A DNA stretch of 64,000 bases from Kineosporia aurantiaca JCM 3230 (lineage in GTDB: Bacteria > Actinomycetota > Actinomycetes > Actinomycetales > Kineosporiaceae): assembly GCA_000719025.1 (NCBI GenBank), contig JODP01000001.1, forward strand, positions 1-64,000, read 5' to 3'. Made by a program: the position numbers and the translations under genes. Every line of letters starts with the position of its first letter. Within the stretch, counting starts at the first letter, position 1. Shown piece by piece: positions 39,041-48,043 of this stretch. The notes under the pieces were generated by a model. It saw only the letters and a list, made by a program, of their open reading frames with translations, was not told the DNA's origin and did not search any database.

Positions 39041-40024
39041 ATGCGCATCACGGCTTTGGCCGGTGGCGTCGGCGGCGCGCGATTCCTGCGCGGCCTGCTG
39101 CACCACCTGCACACCCGGGCGGACGGCCCGCACGAGGTGACGGTCATCGGCAACACCGCCGACGACGTCACCCTGCACGGTCTGCGAATCTGCCCCGACC
39201 TCGACACCGTCATGTACACCCTGGGCGGGGGCATCCACCCGGAACAGGGCTGGGGCCGGGCCGACGAGACCTTCGGCGTGGCCGCCGAACTGGCCGCGTA
39301 CGGCGCCGAGCCGCAGTGGTTCACCCTCGGCGACCGGGACATCGCGACCCACCTGGTCCGCACCCGGATGCTCGGCCTGGGCTACCCCCTCTCCGCGGTG
39401 ACCGAGGCGCTCTGCGCCCGCTGGCAACCCGGGATCCGGCTGCTGCCGATGAGTGACGACCCGATCGAGACGCACGTGGTGATCGACGACCCGAAGGGCG
39501 AACCCGCGGCCGACGGCTCCCCGGCGGTGAAGGCGGTGCACTTCCAGGAATGGTGGGTGCGCCTGCACGCCGCCACCCCGGCCCGGCAGATCCTGGCCGT
39601 CGGCATCGACCAGGCCAAGCCCGCCCCCGGGGTGATCGAGGCGATCACCGACGCCGACGTGGTGGTCCTGCCGCCGAGCAACCCGGTGGTCTCGATCGGT
39701 ACGGTGCTCGCGGTGCCCGGGGTGCGGGACGCGATCCGGGCCACCAAGGCCCCGGTCGTCGGGGTCTCGCCGATCATCGGGGGCGCCCCGGTGCGCGGCA
39801 TGGCCGACGCCTGCCTGACCGCGATCGGCGTGGAGACCTCGGCCGCGGCGGTCGCCGACCTGTACTCCGACTTCCTCGGCGGCTGGCTGGTGGCCCCGGG
39901 CGACGCGGACAGCGTGATGCCCGAAGGGGTCGAACTGCGCGCCGTCCCACTGCTGATGACCGATCTGGAGACCACCGCGGCGATCGCCGAGGCCGCTCTC
40001 GACCTGGCCACGAAGCTGCCGTGA
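39041..40024 (+). CDS. cofD: 2-phospho-L-lactate/PEP transferase of F420 synthesis
   Basis: CofD/FbiA of 327 residues. It joins the activated phospho-lactate or phosphoenolpyruvyl moiety to the deazaflavin Fo to give (dehydro)F420-0. The N-terminal GGVGGARFLRGLL loop binds the nucleotide, and NTADDVTLHGLRICPDLDTVMY and VLPPSNPVVSIG are family signatures. Actinobacteria use the PEP route (established knowledge). The ATG is preceded by AAAGGAT. The cofE gene follows after 52 bases, so they are likely co-transcribed. Confidence 0.95.
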   Translation: MRITALAGGVGGARFLRGLLHHLHTRADGPHEVTVIGNTADDVTLHGLRICPDLDTVMYTLGGGIHPEQGWGRADETFGVAAELAAYGAEPQWFTLGDRDIATHLVRTRMLGLGYPLSAVTEALCARWQPGIRLLPMSDDPIETHVVIDDPKGEPAADGSPAVKAVHFQEWWVRLHAATPARQILAVGIDQAKPAPGVIEAITDADVVVLPPSNPVVSIGTVLAVPGVRDAIRATKAPVVGVSPIIGGAPVRGMADACLTAIGVETSAAAVADLYSDFLGGWLVAPGDADSVMPEGVELRAVPLLMTDLETTAAIAEAALDLATKLP

Positions 40025-40076
40025 GACTCCCCGGCGTCCCCGGACGTCCAGCACCGAACCGAACGGGACCGAATCG

Positions 40077-41141
40077 ATGGTGACCATGCCCTTCCCGGCG
40101 GGCGAGCTCCGCATCCTCCCCGTTCCCGGGATCGGGGAGGTGGCCGCGGGCGACGACGTGGCCGCCCTGGTCGTCGTGGCGCTGGCCTCGAGCGAGCAGT
40201 CCCTGACGGACGGCGACGTGCTCGTCGTCTCCAGCAAGGTCATCTCGAAGGCCGAGGGTCGGACGGTCGAGGCCGCCGGGCGGGACGATCAGATCACCCT
40301 TGAGTCGAAGCGGCTGGTAGCGGCCCGGCGTACCCCCGGCGGGCTGGCCCGCATCGTGGAGGCTGCGGCCGGGCCGGTGATGGCGGCGGCCGGCGTGGAC
40401 AACTCGAACGTGGCGCCCGGTACGGTCTTGCTGCTGCCGGTCGATCCGGATGCTTCCGCACGCGCCTTGCGGGCGGCCTTGATCGCCCAGACCGGGGCGC
40501 GCGTCGGAGTGATCGTCTCCGACACCGCGGGCCGGGCCTGGCGGGATGGGCAGACCGACTTCGCCCTGGGTTGCGCGGGCCTCTCCCCCACCGAAGACCT
40601 CCGGGGTAAGGACGACACGTACGGCCAGCGGATGGAAGTCACCATCCGCGCGGTGGCCGATGAGCTGGCCGGCGCCGCCGACCTGGTGAAGGGCAAGCTC
40701 AGCGGGGTCCCGGCGGCGCTCGTGCGCGGCTTCGGCAGCTTTGTTCTGGCGAAGGACGACGACGGCCCGGGCGCTGCGGTCATGTTGCGACCCGCGGCCA
40801 CCGACTGGTTCCGCTACGGGCAGGTCGAGGCGGTGCGCTGGGCGCTCGGACTGGACCCGGCCGCGGTGGAGGCTCCCACCGTCCCGGCCGGGCCCGTGAT
40901 GGACCGGCTGCTGCGGGCGGTCGAGGTGGCCCTCGCCTCGCCCACCCCGCTGGCCGGAGTGCCGGCGCCGGTGTGTGTGGTGAACGTCGAGGAGGAAGGG
41001 CTGTTCATCGTGCCCGAGCTCCCCGCCGACCCGATCGCACTCGGCGCCCTCGCCCAGCGACTGGCGGCGGCAGCCTGGTCGGAGGACCTGCCGGTCGCAA
41101 TCTCGCTCGAACCCCGGGGGCTGCGCGTCCTACCTAGGTAG
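40077..41141 (+). CDS. cofE: F420-0:gamma-glutamyl ligase, no nitroreductase domain
   Basis: Coenzyme F420-0 gamma-glutamyl ligase (354 residues), adds glutamates to F420-0. Residues about 10-265 are the CofE fold with VVSSKVISKAEGR, GVIVSDTAGRAWRDGQTDFALG and RGKDDTYGQRME. FbiB of mycobacteria (about 450 residues) has a C-terminal nitroreductase/FMN domain that reduces dehydro-F420-0; here only about 90 residues follow the ligase and they do not resemble it. The weak site GGGACC precedes the ATG; GTG/ATG at codons 2-4 are alternatives. The end overlaps the convergent glycosylase gene by 12 bases. Confidence 0.92.
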   Translation: MVTMPFPAGELRILPVPGIGEVAAGDDVAALVVVALASSEQSLTDGDVLVVSSKVISKAEGRTVEAAGRDDQITLESKRLVAARRTPGGLARIVEAAAGPVMAAAGVDNSNVAPGTVLLLPVDPDASARALRAALIAQTGARVGVIVSDTAGRAWRDGQTDFALGCAGLSPTEDLRGKDDTYGQRMEVTIRAVADELAGAADLVKGKLSGVPAALVRGFGSFVLAKDDDGPGAAVMLRPAATDWFRYGQVEAVRWALGLDPAAVEAPTVPAGPVMDRLLRAVEVALASPTPLAGVPAPVCVVNVEEEGLFIVPELPADPIALGALAQRLAAAAWSEDLPVAISLEPRGLRVLPR

Positions 41142-42179
41142 GTGCGTGGGAAGTGTCATACGCGGCGCCCGACGGGGGCGGGTGACCGCGTCCATTTCCA
41201 GCAGTTTCTGCACCCGGTAACGGTGCCCGCGGTAGCACTCGATCACCTCGGCACAGCCCTCGTCCTCCATCACGGTTCCGGTCAGCGCCCAAGAGACGTT
41301 CCGCGAGACGTGGTAGTCCGCCCAGGAGAACGCGTCCGGGTCGCCGTGCGAGCGCTGGCGGATCTCCGCCGCGGTCCAGATCCCGATGCCCGGAACGGTC
41401 CGCAGCCGGCGGGCCGCCTCTTCGTGCGGCAGGTCCACGGTCTGTTCCAGCCGTCCGGCCACCTGCGCCGCGTTCAGCACGGCGCGACGCCGGGCCTCGT
41501 CCACCCCCGCCTTGAGCCAGACCCAGGACGGGATCTGCCGCCAGGTCGCCGCGTCCGGCGGGACATACATGCCCGCGGCCTCGGCGGCCGGGCCCGGCGC
41601 CGGTTCGCCGAACTTGATCACCAGGATGCGCCAGGCCCGACGGGCCTCCAGCCCGGTGACCCGTTGTTCCAGAGCGGCCGGCACCAGCGCCTCGAACACC
41701 GCGCGGGTGCGGGGAACCCGGTACCCCGGGCGGGACCGCCAGGCTTCGACCAGTTTGGTGTGTTCCGGGCGGGGAACGAAGCCGGACGGGTCGTCGCCCG
41801 CACCGAGTAGATCAGGGACGCCGTCGGTCACCCAGTCGGCTCCCGGGCCCCAGGCGGTGGTTTCCACCTCGCCGGTGCTGGGGCGGACCAGGAGTTTGAG
41901 CAACGCCGGACCGTCGGGGGTACGGGTGGCCCGCAGGATGGGGGTGCCGGGCTGGGCGCGGTAGCACGGGTCCGAAGCACCGCGGCGCAGGCCGGAGAGG
42001 ATGTGGTGGACGCTGATCGGCGTCTCGGAGCGGTACGTCCGGCTGACCGAGCGGGCCGGGGCGGCCGGCTTCGTCCTCACCGCATGACCAGAAGCTTGGG
42101 AGTAGGTCCCGCCCAGGCCCGAGATCCGCGGACCACCGGGCGCGGACCGCCGCCGGGAGAAGTCGCCGCTCGAGGTCAC
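41130..42179 (-). CDS. HhH-GPD family DNA-3-methyladenine glycosylase
   Basis: AlkA-type base-excision glycosylase of up to 349 residues. The helix-hairpin-helix is LRTVPGIGIWTAAEI near residue 262 and the catalytic Asp is in GDPDAFSWADYH shortly after. The N-terminal half has the AlkA-like beta domain (LLKLLVRPSTGEVETTAWGPGA). The GTG start at 42179 is tentative; GTG 42080 would remove 33 residues of low similarity. It overlaps cofE tail-to-tail. Confidence 0.85.
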   Translation of the reverse strand: MTSSGDFSRRRSAPGGPRISGLGGTYSQASGHAVRTKPAAPARSVSRTYRSETPISVHHILSGLRRGASDPCYRAQPGTPILRATRTPDGPALLKLLVRPSTGEVETTAWGPGADWVTDGVPDLLGAGDDPSGFVPRPEHTKLVEAWRSRPGYRVPRTRAVFEALVPAALEQRVTGLEARRAWRILVIKFGEPAPGPAAEAAGMYVPPDAATWRQIPSWVWLKAGVDEARRRAVLNAAQVAGRLEQTVDLPHEEAARRLRTVPGIGIWTAAEIRQRSHGDPDAFSWADYHVSRNVSWALTGTVMEDEGCAEVIECYRGHRYRVQKLLEMDAVTRPRRAPRMTLPTHLPR

Positions 42180-42239
42180 CCGCCCATAGTGCCTTGCCCG
42201 ATCGGGTGGCGAGCACCGGCCACCCGGAATCCGCGACGA

Positions 42240-43262
42240 TTACTCGGCCGGCGTACGACGGCGCCCGGCCACGATCCCGCTGCCGGCCGCCACCAGGTCG
42301 GTCACCGTGAACAGCACCCGGCTGAGCAGCACCACCACGACCACCTCACCGTGGCTGTCGAGCACCGTGGAGAGCACCGCGGCCAGCGCGACCTCGCGGG
42401 CCCCGGCTCCGGCCGGGGCGATGATCACGACGAAGCCGACCGCCCAGGCCAGGGCGTAGCCACCGATCAGCAGCAGCGCGGTCGAGACGTTCGCGTCGGC
42501 CCCCAGGGGCACGCTCAGCGCCCAGACCTGCACGCCCGCCCCTACCCAGGAGCCGATCGCCCACAACGTGGCCAGCAGGGTGCCCTTGGCGGTGGTGCGC
42601 TCGGGCAGGCCCTCCTTGGTCACGATCCGCAGGGCCCGGTCGACCAGACGGCCCATCACCGCCGGATGCAGGACCACGATCAGCGGCAGGACCAGGAGCA
42701 CGGCCCAGGCGAAGCCGTCGGGCAGCGCGTCGGGGGCGAAGGGCAGCGCGATCAGCACCACGAGAAGGGCGCTGAGCAGGGAGAGCAGCATGCCGACGAC
42801 GGTGGCGGTGGCGGTGCGGCGGCGCGGGACCTGGTGGTCGTGGCCCAGCTCGGTCTGCATCACCACCGGCCAGACGCTGCCCGGCAGGTACTTGCCGAGC
42901 TGGCCGACGAAGAAGATCCGGGCCGCCACCGGCAGTTTCAGCCGGGAGCCGAGGTCGGCCAGGACGGTCCGCCAGACCATCCCGGCCAGCGTCACGTTGA
43001 CGATCGTGGCCAGGACCGCGACCACCAGCCAGCCCGGGCTGAGCTGCCCGATCGCGTCGGACACCTGCTCCCGGCGGGAGAGCACGGCCCAGGCCGCGAG
43101 GGCCACCAGCAGCAAGCCGAAGGCCAGCCGGAACCAGCGTGAGCGGCTCAGTTCGGTGGCCTTGCCGGCCCAGGCCCCCACCCGGGCCACCAATGTCGGC
43201 TCCGGCGAAGGCGTCGGCTCCGAGGAAGGCGTCGGCTCCGAGGAGGTCTCCACCCCGCTCAT
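42240..43262 (-). CDS. Lysylphosphatidylglycerol-synthase-like / UPF0104 membrane protein
   Basis: Integral membrane protein of 340 residues with about eight membrane segments, matching the LPG_synthase_TM (UPF0104) fold: FFVGQLGKYLPGSVWPV, and IIAPAGAGAREVALA near the end are signatures. Relatives act as flippases or lipid transferases. A short N-terminal STP/EP repeat (SEPTPSSEPTPSPEPT) precedes the first segment. The ATG lies in the stop of the upstream GT4 gene (ATGA), so it is co-expressed with glycosyltransferases and may move their lipid-linked product (inference). Confidence 0.87.
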   Translation of the reverse strand: MSGVETSSEPTPSSEPTPSPEPTLVARVGAWAGKATELSRSRWFRLAFGLLLVALAAWAVLSRREQVSDAIGQLSPGWLVVAVLATIVNVTLAGMVWRTVLADLGSRLKLPVAARIFFVGQLGKYLPGSVWPVVMQTELGHDHQVPRRRTATATVVGMLLSLLSALLVVLIALPFAPDALPDGFAWAVLLVLPLIVVLHPAVMGRLVDRALRIVTKEGLPERTTAKGTLLATLWAIGSWVGAGVQVWALSVPLGADANVSTALLLIGGYALAWAVGFVVIIAPAGAGAREVALAAVLSTVLDSHGEVVVVVLLSRVLFTVTDLVAAGSGIVAGRRRTPAE

Positions 43263-44482
43263 CGCCGCGACTCGACCGGCGTCACGCCGGTGAGCGCGTC
43301 GACGTAGCGCTGCCAGGGCCCGGCCAGGTCGATGTCCGGCAGCCCGGCCCGCAGCCGGTCCAGCTCGCCCGGCCGGGCGAGCCGCTTCAGCGCCGAGACC
43401 AGCGCGGGCACGTCGTCCGGCGGGACCAGCAGGCCGTCTTCCCCGTCGCGCACGTCGTCGGCGAAAGTGCCCACCGTGGTGGCCAGCACCGGCAGCCCAT
43501 GAGCGTGCCCGAGCAGCACGTTCTGCGACGCGGTGGCGTGCCGGTAGGGCAGCGCGAGGACGTCGTGCGCGGCCATCAGAGGCGGAACATCCACCCCGGC
43601 CACGTATCCCGGGCGCACGCTGATCCGCCCGGCCAGCGCGGGATCGGCGGCCAGTTCCCGGACCCGTTCACCGGCCGAACCCCACTGCTCGCCGGCGACC
43701 GTGACGGTCACCTCGGGCACTCCCTTGGCCGCTTCGAGCAGCAGGTCGTAGCCCTTGTACTCGCGGACCATGCCCAGGGTGAGCACCCGCAGCGGTTCGC
43801 CCTCGGCGCGGGGCGCCCGGGTGGCGGCCAGATGCCGGCCGGCCGGATCGGGCAGCCCACCAGGAAGGTGCGGCGCCAGCGGCACGGTGACCACCGGGCG
43901 CCGGTCCAGCCCGAGTTCGTGGGCCAGCCGGGCCTGCTCGGCGGAGTGCACCACGATGCCGTCGACCGAGCGCAGCATCTTGCGGATCAGCAGCTCGCCG
44001 CCCGGATGGGTCTCGTGCGGCACCACGTTGTGGGCGATCGCCACGATCCGCGGCCGCGGCACCCCGACCTTCTGACCCCGGGAGGCGACCCGGATCGAGC
44101 GGACCAGCGCCAGTAGCGAGGGCACCTGGATCGGCACCACCACGACGATGATCACCAGATCGAAGTCGCGCAGCCGCTTCCCGGTGCTCCACCAGGTGTT
44201 CGGCCGGTCCCAGCGCAGGTTCCGGGTGGTGTTCGGGAACGGCGGCAGGTCCGGGCCGCCCTCGGGCACCGCCTGCTCACCCGGGTAGAAGGCGTGCGGG
44301 TAGAGCCGGGACCAGGAGACCAGCTCGACCTCGTGGCCGGCCGCGGCCAGGGCGTGCGCGGTCTGGGTGGTGTGCGCGGCGACGCCGCCCTTGAACGGGT
44401 GCGTGGCGCCGACGATGGCGATCTTCAGCCCGACACCACCCGCCTCCGGCCTGGAGCCGGACGAGACCAGGAAACTCGTCAT
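43259..44482 (-). CDS. Glycosyltransferase family 4
   Basis: Two-domain GT-B retaining transferase of about 407 residues. The N-terminal domain opens with KIAIVGATHPFKGGVAAHT (donor-acceptor loop), the C-terminal domain has LTLGMVREYKGYDLLLEA and the conserved Glu-containing nucleotide region LPYRHATASQN. The sugar is unknown. ATG 44482 has GAGGG about 11 bases upstream and is preferred to the GTG at 44494. Its stop overlaps the LPG-synthase-like gene. Confidence 0.88.
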   Translation of the reverse strand: MTSFLVSSGSRPEAGGVGLKIAIVGATHPFKGGVAAHTTQTAHALAAAGHEVELVSWSRLYPHAFYPGEQAVPEGGPDLPPFPNTTRNLRWDRPNTWWSTGKRLRDFDLVIIVVVVPIQVPSLLALVRSIRVASRGQKVGVPRPRIVAIAHNVVPHETHPGGELLIRKMLRSVDGIVVHSAEQARLAHELGLDRRPVVTVPLAPHLPGGLPDPAGRHLAATRAPRAEGEPLRVLTLGMVREYKGYDLLLEAAKGVPEVTVTVAGEQWGSAGERVRELAADPALAGRISVRPGYVAGVDVPPLMAAHDVLALPYRHATASQNVLLGHAHGLPVLATTVGTFADDVRDGEDGLLVPPDDVPALVSALKRLARPGELDRLRAGLPDIDLAGPWQRYVDALTGVTPVESRR

Positions 44483-44613
44483 CAGTAGCGCCACCCTCGA
44501 CAGCCCCGGCGTACGGACCGCAGGAGCAGATAGTGGCAGGTGCGCGAATGCCGGGTGGAACGGGGCCCGGCGAGCCGCGGCGCCGTGCAGCGCGCTGAAC
44601 GGGGCGCCACGCC

Positions 44614-45606
44614 TCAGCCCTCTTGCACGCCGGGGTCGAGCGCGCTGTCACCCCGGGACCGGACGATCAGGTCCGCCAGCAGGGCCATGCTGCCGATCAG
44701 CAGCCCCGCCATGACCAGCAGCACGGTGTTGGCCGGGAAGTAGAACGGGTGCCGGACCATGTCCACCACCGCCTTCACCACCCCGATGCCGAGCAGCCAG
44801 AGGGCCAGCGGCATCAGCACCTTGAGCGGGTCGAAGTACATGATCATCCGCAGCACCTGGAGGATGTACCGGTAGGCGTCCCGGACGAAGTGGAACTTGG
44901 AGGTGCCGGCCCGCTTCGCGTAGTCGATCTCCACGTACCGGATGTCGTGCTGGTTCTGCAGGAACGACAGGGTGATCGTGGTGACGCAGGAGAAGCCGGG
45001 GGGCAGCAGCCGCAGGTAGGGCAGCGAGACCGAGCGCCGGAAGGCCCGCAGACCGGAGTTCAGGTCCGGGATCTTCTGGTTGCTCAGCCGCTCGGCGATC
45101 TTGCGGATCAGCCACTTCGCCGGCACGCGCAGCCACTTGTGCGTGCCCTCCTCGGTGAGCCGGGCGCCGACCACCTGGTCGTAGCTCGGGTCCGCGAGCA
45201 GGATGTTGACCAGCTCCGGGATCCGCTCGTTCGGGTACGTCATGTCCGCGTCGGTCCACACCACGATCTCGCCGCGGGCCCGGCCGGTACCGATCCGCCG
45301 GGCCGTGCCCGAGCCGCCGTTGCGGCGGAACGCCAGGACCTGCACGTGCGGCATCCGCAGCGCGGCCTCGCGGAGCACGGTGAGGGTGTTGTCGGTACTC
45401 GCGTCGTCGATGGCGAGGACCTCGTAACTGAGGCCGGACGCATCCATCGCGGCGGTGATCCGCTCCAGCTCGGCGAGCACGTGGTCCTGCTCGTTGTAGC
45501 AGGGCAGCACGATGGTCGCCGTCACCCCGCCACGCTCGGGCGCGGCCGGTGCACCGATCGGCTGCGGCGACGTCGGGGACTCGGGGGCAACGGGCGAGGC
45601 ACTCAT
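44614..45606 (-). CDS. GT2 polyprenyl-phosphate glycosyltransferase
   Basis: GT2 enzyme of 330 residues of the DPM1/GtrB type. The catalytic fold (about 28-250) has TIVLPCYNEQDHV, AIDDASTDNTL and VVWTDADMTYP (DxD). Two C-terminal membrane segments (about 255-320) anchor it. Such enzymes charge polyprenyl phosphate with a sugar, giving donors for GT-C membrane transferases like the next gene (inference). The ATG lacks a strong ribosome binding site; TAACCT lies 8 bases upstream. The 131-bp gap after its stop shows nothing. Confidence 0.88.
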   Translation of the reverse strand: MSASPVAPESPTSPQPIGAPAAPERGGVTATIVLPCYNEQDHVLAELERITAAMDASGLSYEVLAIDDASTDNTLTVLREAALRMPHVQVLAFRRNGGSGTARRIGTGRARGEIVVWTDADMTYPNERIPELVNILLADPSYDQVVGARLTEEGTHKWLRVPAKWLIRKIAERLSNQKIPDLNSGLRAFRRSVSLPYLRLLPPGFSCVTTITLSFLQNQHDIRYVEIDYAKRAGTSKFHFVRDAYRYILQVLRMIMYFDPLKVLMPLALWLLGIGVVKAVVDMVRHPFYFPANTVLLVMAGLLIGSMALLADLIVRSRGDSALDPGVQEG

Positions 45607-45699
45607 CGAGGCTGAGGTTACCGGCTGTCGGAGGACGTTTCGGACGATGCCCGGGTCACCGGGGATAACGGTTGAGCGCAGATCAGGGGCGGGCGTGAC

Positions 45700-47928
45700 T
45701 CAGGACACATCGGACGCGTCGGCCAGCCAGACGTCCACGTCCAGCGGCGCCGAACCGTCCGGCACCTTGGTCAGGTACCGCTGGTCCTCGGTCGTGTCCA
45801 GCGTCACGACCGGCTCGGAGGTCAGCCCGAGGGCGGCCATCACGGCCTCGCCCTCCTCGGTCCCGGCCATCAGGACCGGGGTGTGCCCGGCCGCCGTGAT
45901 CCGCGCGGCGATCGGCCTGACCACCGCCGCCACCGCCGCGGTGTCGTCGATGTCGGTGATCCGCAGCGAGGACGAAGGCCGGTCGCAAACCCCGCGCACC
46001 ACCTGCGGCCACTCGTTCGCGGCCCGGTTGTCCAGCGCGACCACCACGTCGTTGGGGCCGAGCGCGGCGCAGACCTTCTCCACCGCGGCGACCTCGCCCT
46101 GCTCGGTGCGCTCGCCGGCCACCGGCTCGGTGGCCAGGAACGGCGGCACCAGCATCACGACCACAGCGACGGCCATCACACCGGTCAGCGCGGTGGCGGG
46201 CCAGCGCCGCATCGCCCTCCGGGTGAGCCAGGCCGCGGCGGCAGTACCGGTGATGACGAAGGCGGGGATGACCACCGGAACCATGCGGCGGTCGGCCCAT
46301 GGGTGGTCCGGGGTAATGCCGGGGCGGTAGAGCGTCAGGACGATGCTGCCGAACGCGATCACTGCGGGACCGAGCCAGAGAGGCACTCCGGCGGTCGAGG
46401 AGAGCCACCACCGGGCCGTCGCGGCCCCCGCCGCCGCGAAGATCAGCAGGGCGCCGACCAGCATGATCGGCCCCAGGTACCAGCTGATCCAGTTCACGCT
46501 GTGCTCGGCGTAGGTACGGCCGCCGTCCACGACGAGCCCCTGGGCCGCCTGCAGGCCGGCGACCACCCGCGAGCCGGGGTCTTTCGGGTCCTGCCGGACG
46601 GTCAGCCAGAGCGGACGGCTGGCCAGGATCACTCCCACCAGCAGCACCGCACCGGACAGCACCCAGGGCCAGCGGCTGACCCAGGCCGGGCTGGTCAGCC
46701 GGGCTCCCAGCGCGGAACTGCGCCCTTCCCGGCGGCGCGCGATCAGCACCACGGCCAGGCTGCCCAGTCCCAGCACCACGCCGCCGGCGACCAGCGGGAC
46801 CAGGCTGCCCGCGATCGACCCCAGGTAGGGACGGGACAGCCAGACCGCCGGAATCGCCGCCACCAGCGTCCCTAATAAAGATCCGAAGACCAGAGGACGC
46901 GCAGAGGGATGTTTGCGGAGGGCAAGGACGGCCGCGACGGGTAGGAGCAGGGAAACTTCGCGGAGGCCGTCCACCCGGAACAGGCCGGCCAGGCCGAACG
47001 CCAGCCCGGCGGCCAGCCCCAGCAGACGCGCCAAGCGGGGGTCATCAGCGCCGGGCATGTCCGGCACGTCGAACGCCTCGGCGAACGGCACGGCGACACC
47101 AGTGCTCGTACGCACCGGATTGCCTGCCCTTACGGCGTCCACCAAGAGCGCGGCGGCCACGAGGACCGTGAGCGTTGCGACCGGCTCCGAGTACGTCGAG
47201 CGCGCTGCGTGCAGCACCGGCTGGGCCAACGCGAGGGACGCCGTGGCCAGCACCGCCCACCGGGGACCGAGCAACCGGGTGACCAGACCCGCGAAACCCA
47301 GCAGGGCGAACGCCGAGCAGATCGCGGGCATCACCAGCAGGCCGTTCCAGTGGTCCACCCACCAGCCCAGCGAGTACACCGCCGGGGCCCCGAGAAAGAA
47401 CTGCGGCACGATGTCGACGCTGCTACTCCCGTGCACCACCTGGTAGAACGCCGGGCTGGAGAGCCGGAAGGCCGGATCGGTCAGCGCCGCACTACCCCCG
47501 AACGCGTCCAGCCAGGAGGACACCGGCAGGCCGTGCCGGGTCGCGATCCACTGCGTGTAGAGGGCGTAGGAACCCGCGTCCCGACGGAGGACGACGTGAT
47601 CGCTATGGGTCAGGGCGGCCCAGACCCCATGACCGATCGCGATCGCAAGCACCGCCAGGGCGCTCCACCGCGGAGCGGGCCGGGACGGCACCCAGCGGAC
47701 CAGCCAGCCGACCAGCACCAGACCGAGCACCAGCAACGGCCAGACCAGCCCGGGCAGCCAGCCGTGGAACGGCACCAGCACGGCCGCGAGCAGCCCGATC
47801 AGCACCGCGACCCCGGCCGCGAACGGGCCGGACCGGGCCAGGAACAGCCCGGCCAGCTGCTCCCCGCGCATTCCCGGAAGGGAGTCGGCGGCAGGGGTGG
47901 GGGGCTCCGTGCTCGTCCGCTGGCTCAC
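45700..47928 (-). CDS. GT-C-like multi-membrane glycosyltransferase
   Basis: Membrane protein of 742 residues with about 12 membrane segments and a 130-residue extracytoplasmic C-terminus. The first long loop carries RRDAGSYALYTQWIA, the acidic DxxxY-type motif near the first loop that marks GT39/ArnT-like GT-C enzymes. These take sugar from polyprenyl-phosphate donors, and the preceding GT2 gene would supply them. GTG 47928 is chosen because the sequence following it looks like a protein start; the upstream open frame is unrelated. Divergent from the TIGR03089 gene. Confidence 0.75.
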   Translation of the reverse strand: MSQRTSTEPPTPAADSLPGMRGEQLAGLFLARSGPFAAGVAVLIGLLAAVLVPFHGWLPGLVWPLLVLGLVLVGWLVRWVPSRPAPRWSALAVLAIAIGHGVWAALTHSDHVVLRRDAGSYALYTQWIATRHGLPVSSWLDAFGGSAALTDPAFRLSSPAFYQVVHGSSSVDIVPQFFLGAPAVYSLGWWVDHWNGLLVMPAICSAFALLGFAGLVTRLLGPRWAVLATASLALAQPVLHAARSTYSEPVATLTVLVAAALLVDAVRAGNPVRTSTGVAVPFAEAFDVPDMPGADDPRLARLLGLAAGLAFGLAGLFRVDGLREVSLLLPVAAVLALRKHPSARPLVFGSLLGTLVAAIPAVWLSRPYLGSIAGSLVPLVAGGVVLGLGSLAVVLIARRREGRSSALGARLTSPAWVSRWPWVLSGAVLLVGVILASRPLWLTVRQDPKDPGSRVVAGLQAAQGLVVDGGRTYAEHSVNWISWYLGPIMLVGALLIFAAAGAATARWWLSSTAGVPLWLGPAVIAFGSIVLTLYRPGITPDHPWADRRMVPVVIPAFVITGTAAAAWLTRRAMRRWPATALTGVMAVAVVVMLVPPFLATEPVAGERTEQGEVAAVEKVCAALGPNDVVVALDNRAANEWPQVVRGVCDRPSSSLRITDIDDTAAVAAVVRPIAARITAAGHTPVLMAGTEEGEAVMAALGLTSEPVVTLDTTEDQRYLTKVPDGSAPLDVDVWLADASDVS

Positions 47929-48030
47929 GGCTCTCAACTTTCGGTGGGTGCGGTCACCACCGGCGGGGAATCGGGTCAACCGGCGTCGGGCGCAAACCTA
48001 CGAGACCCACGCATCGGGCTCCAACACCCC

Positions 48031-48036
48031 TACCCT
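48031..48036 (+). promoter_or_regulatory. Leaderless -10 element TACCCT of the TIGR03089 gene
   Basis: TACCCT is 7 bases before the GTG at 48044 and no ribosome binding site is present. The same hexamer and spacing precede the zincin-like gene (31054-31059). This supports transcription beginning at the start codon itself. Confidence 0.5.
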
Positions 48037-48043
48037 GATCGAC

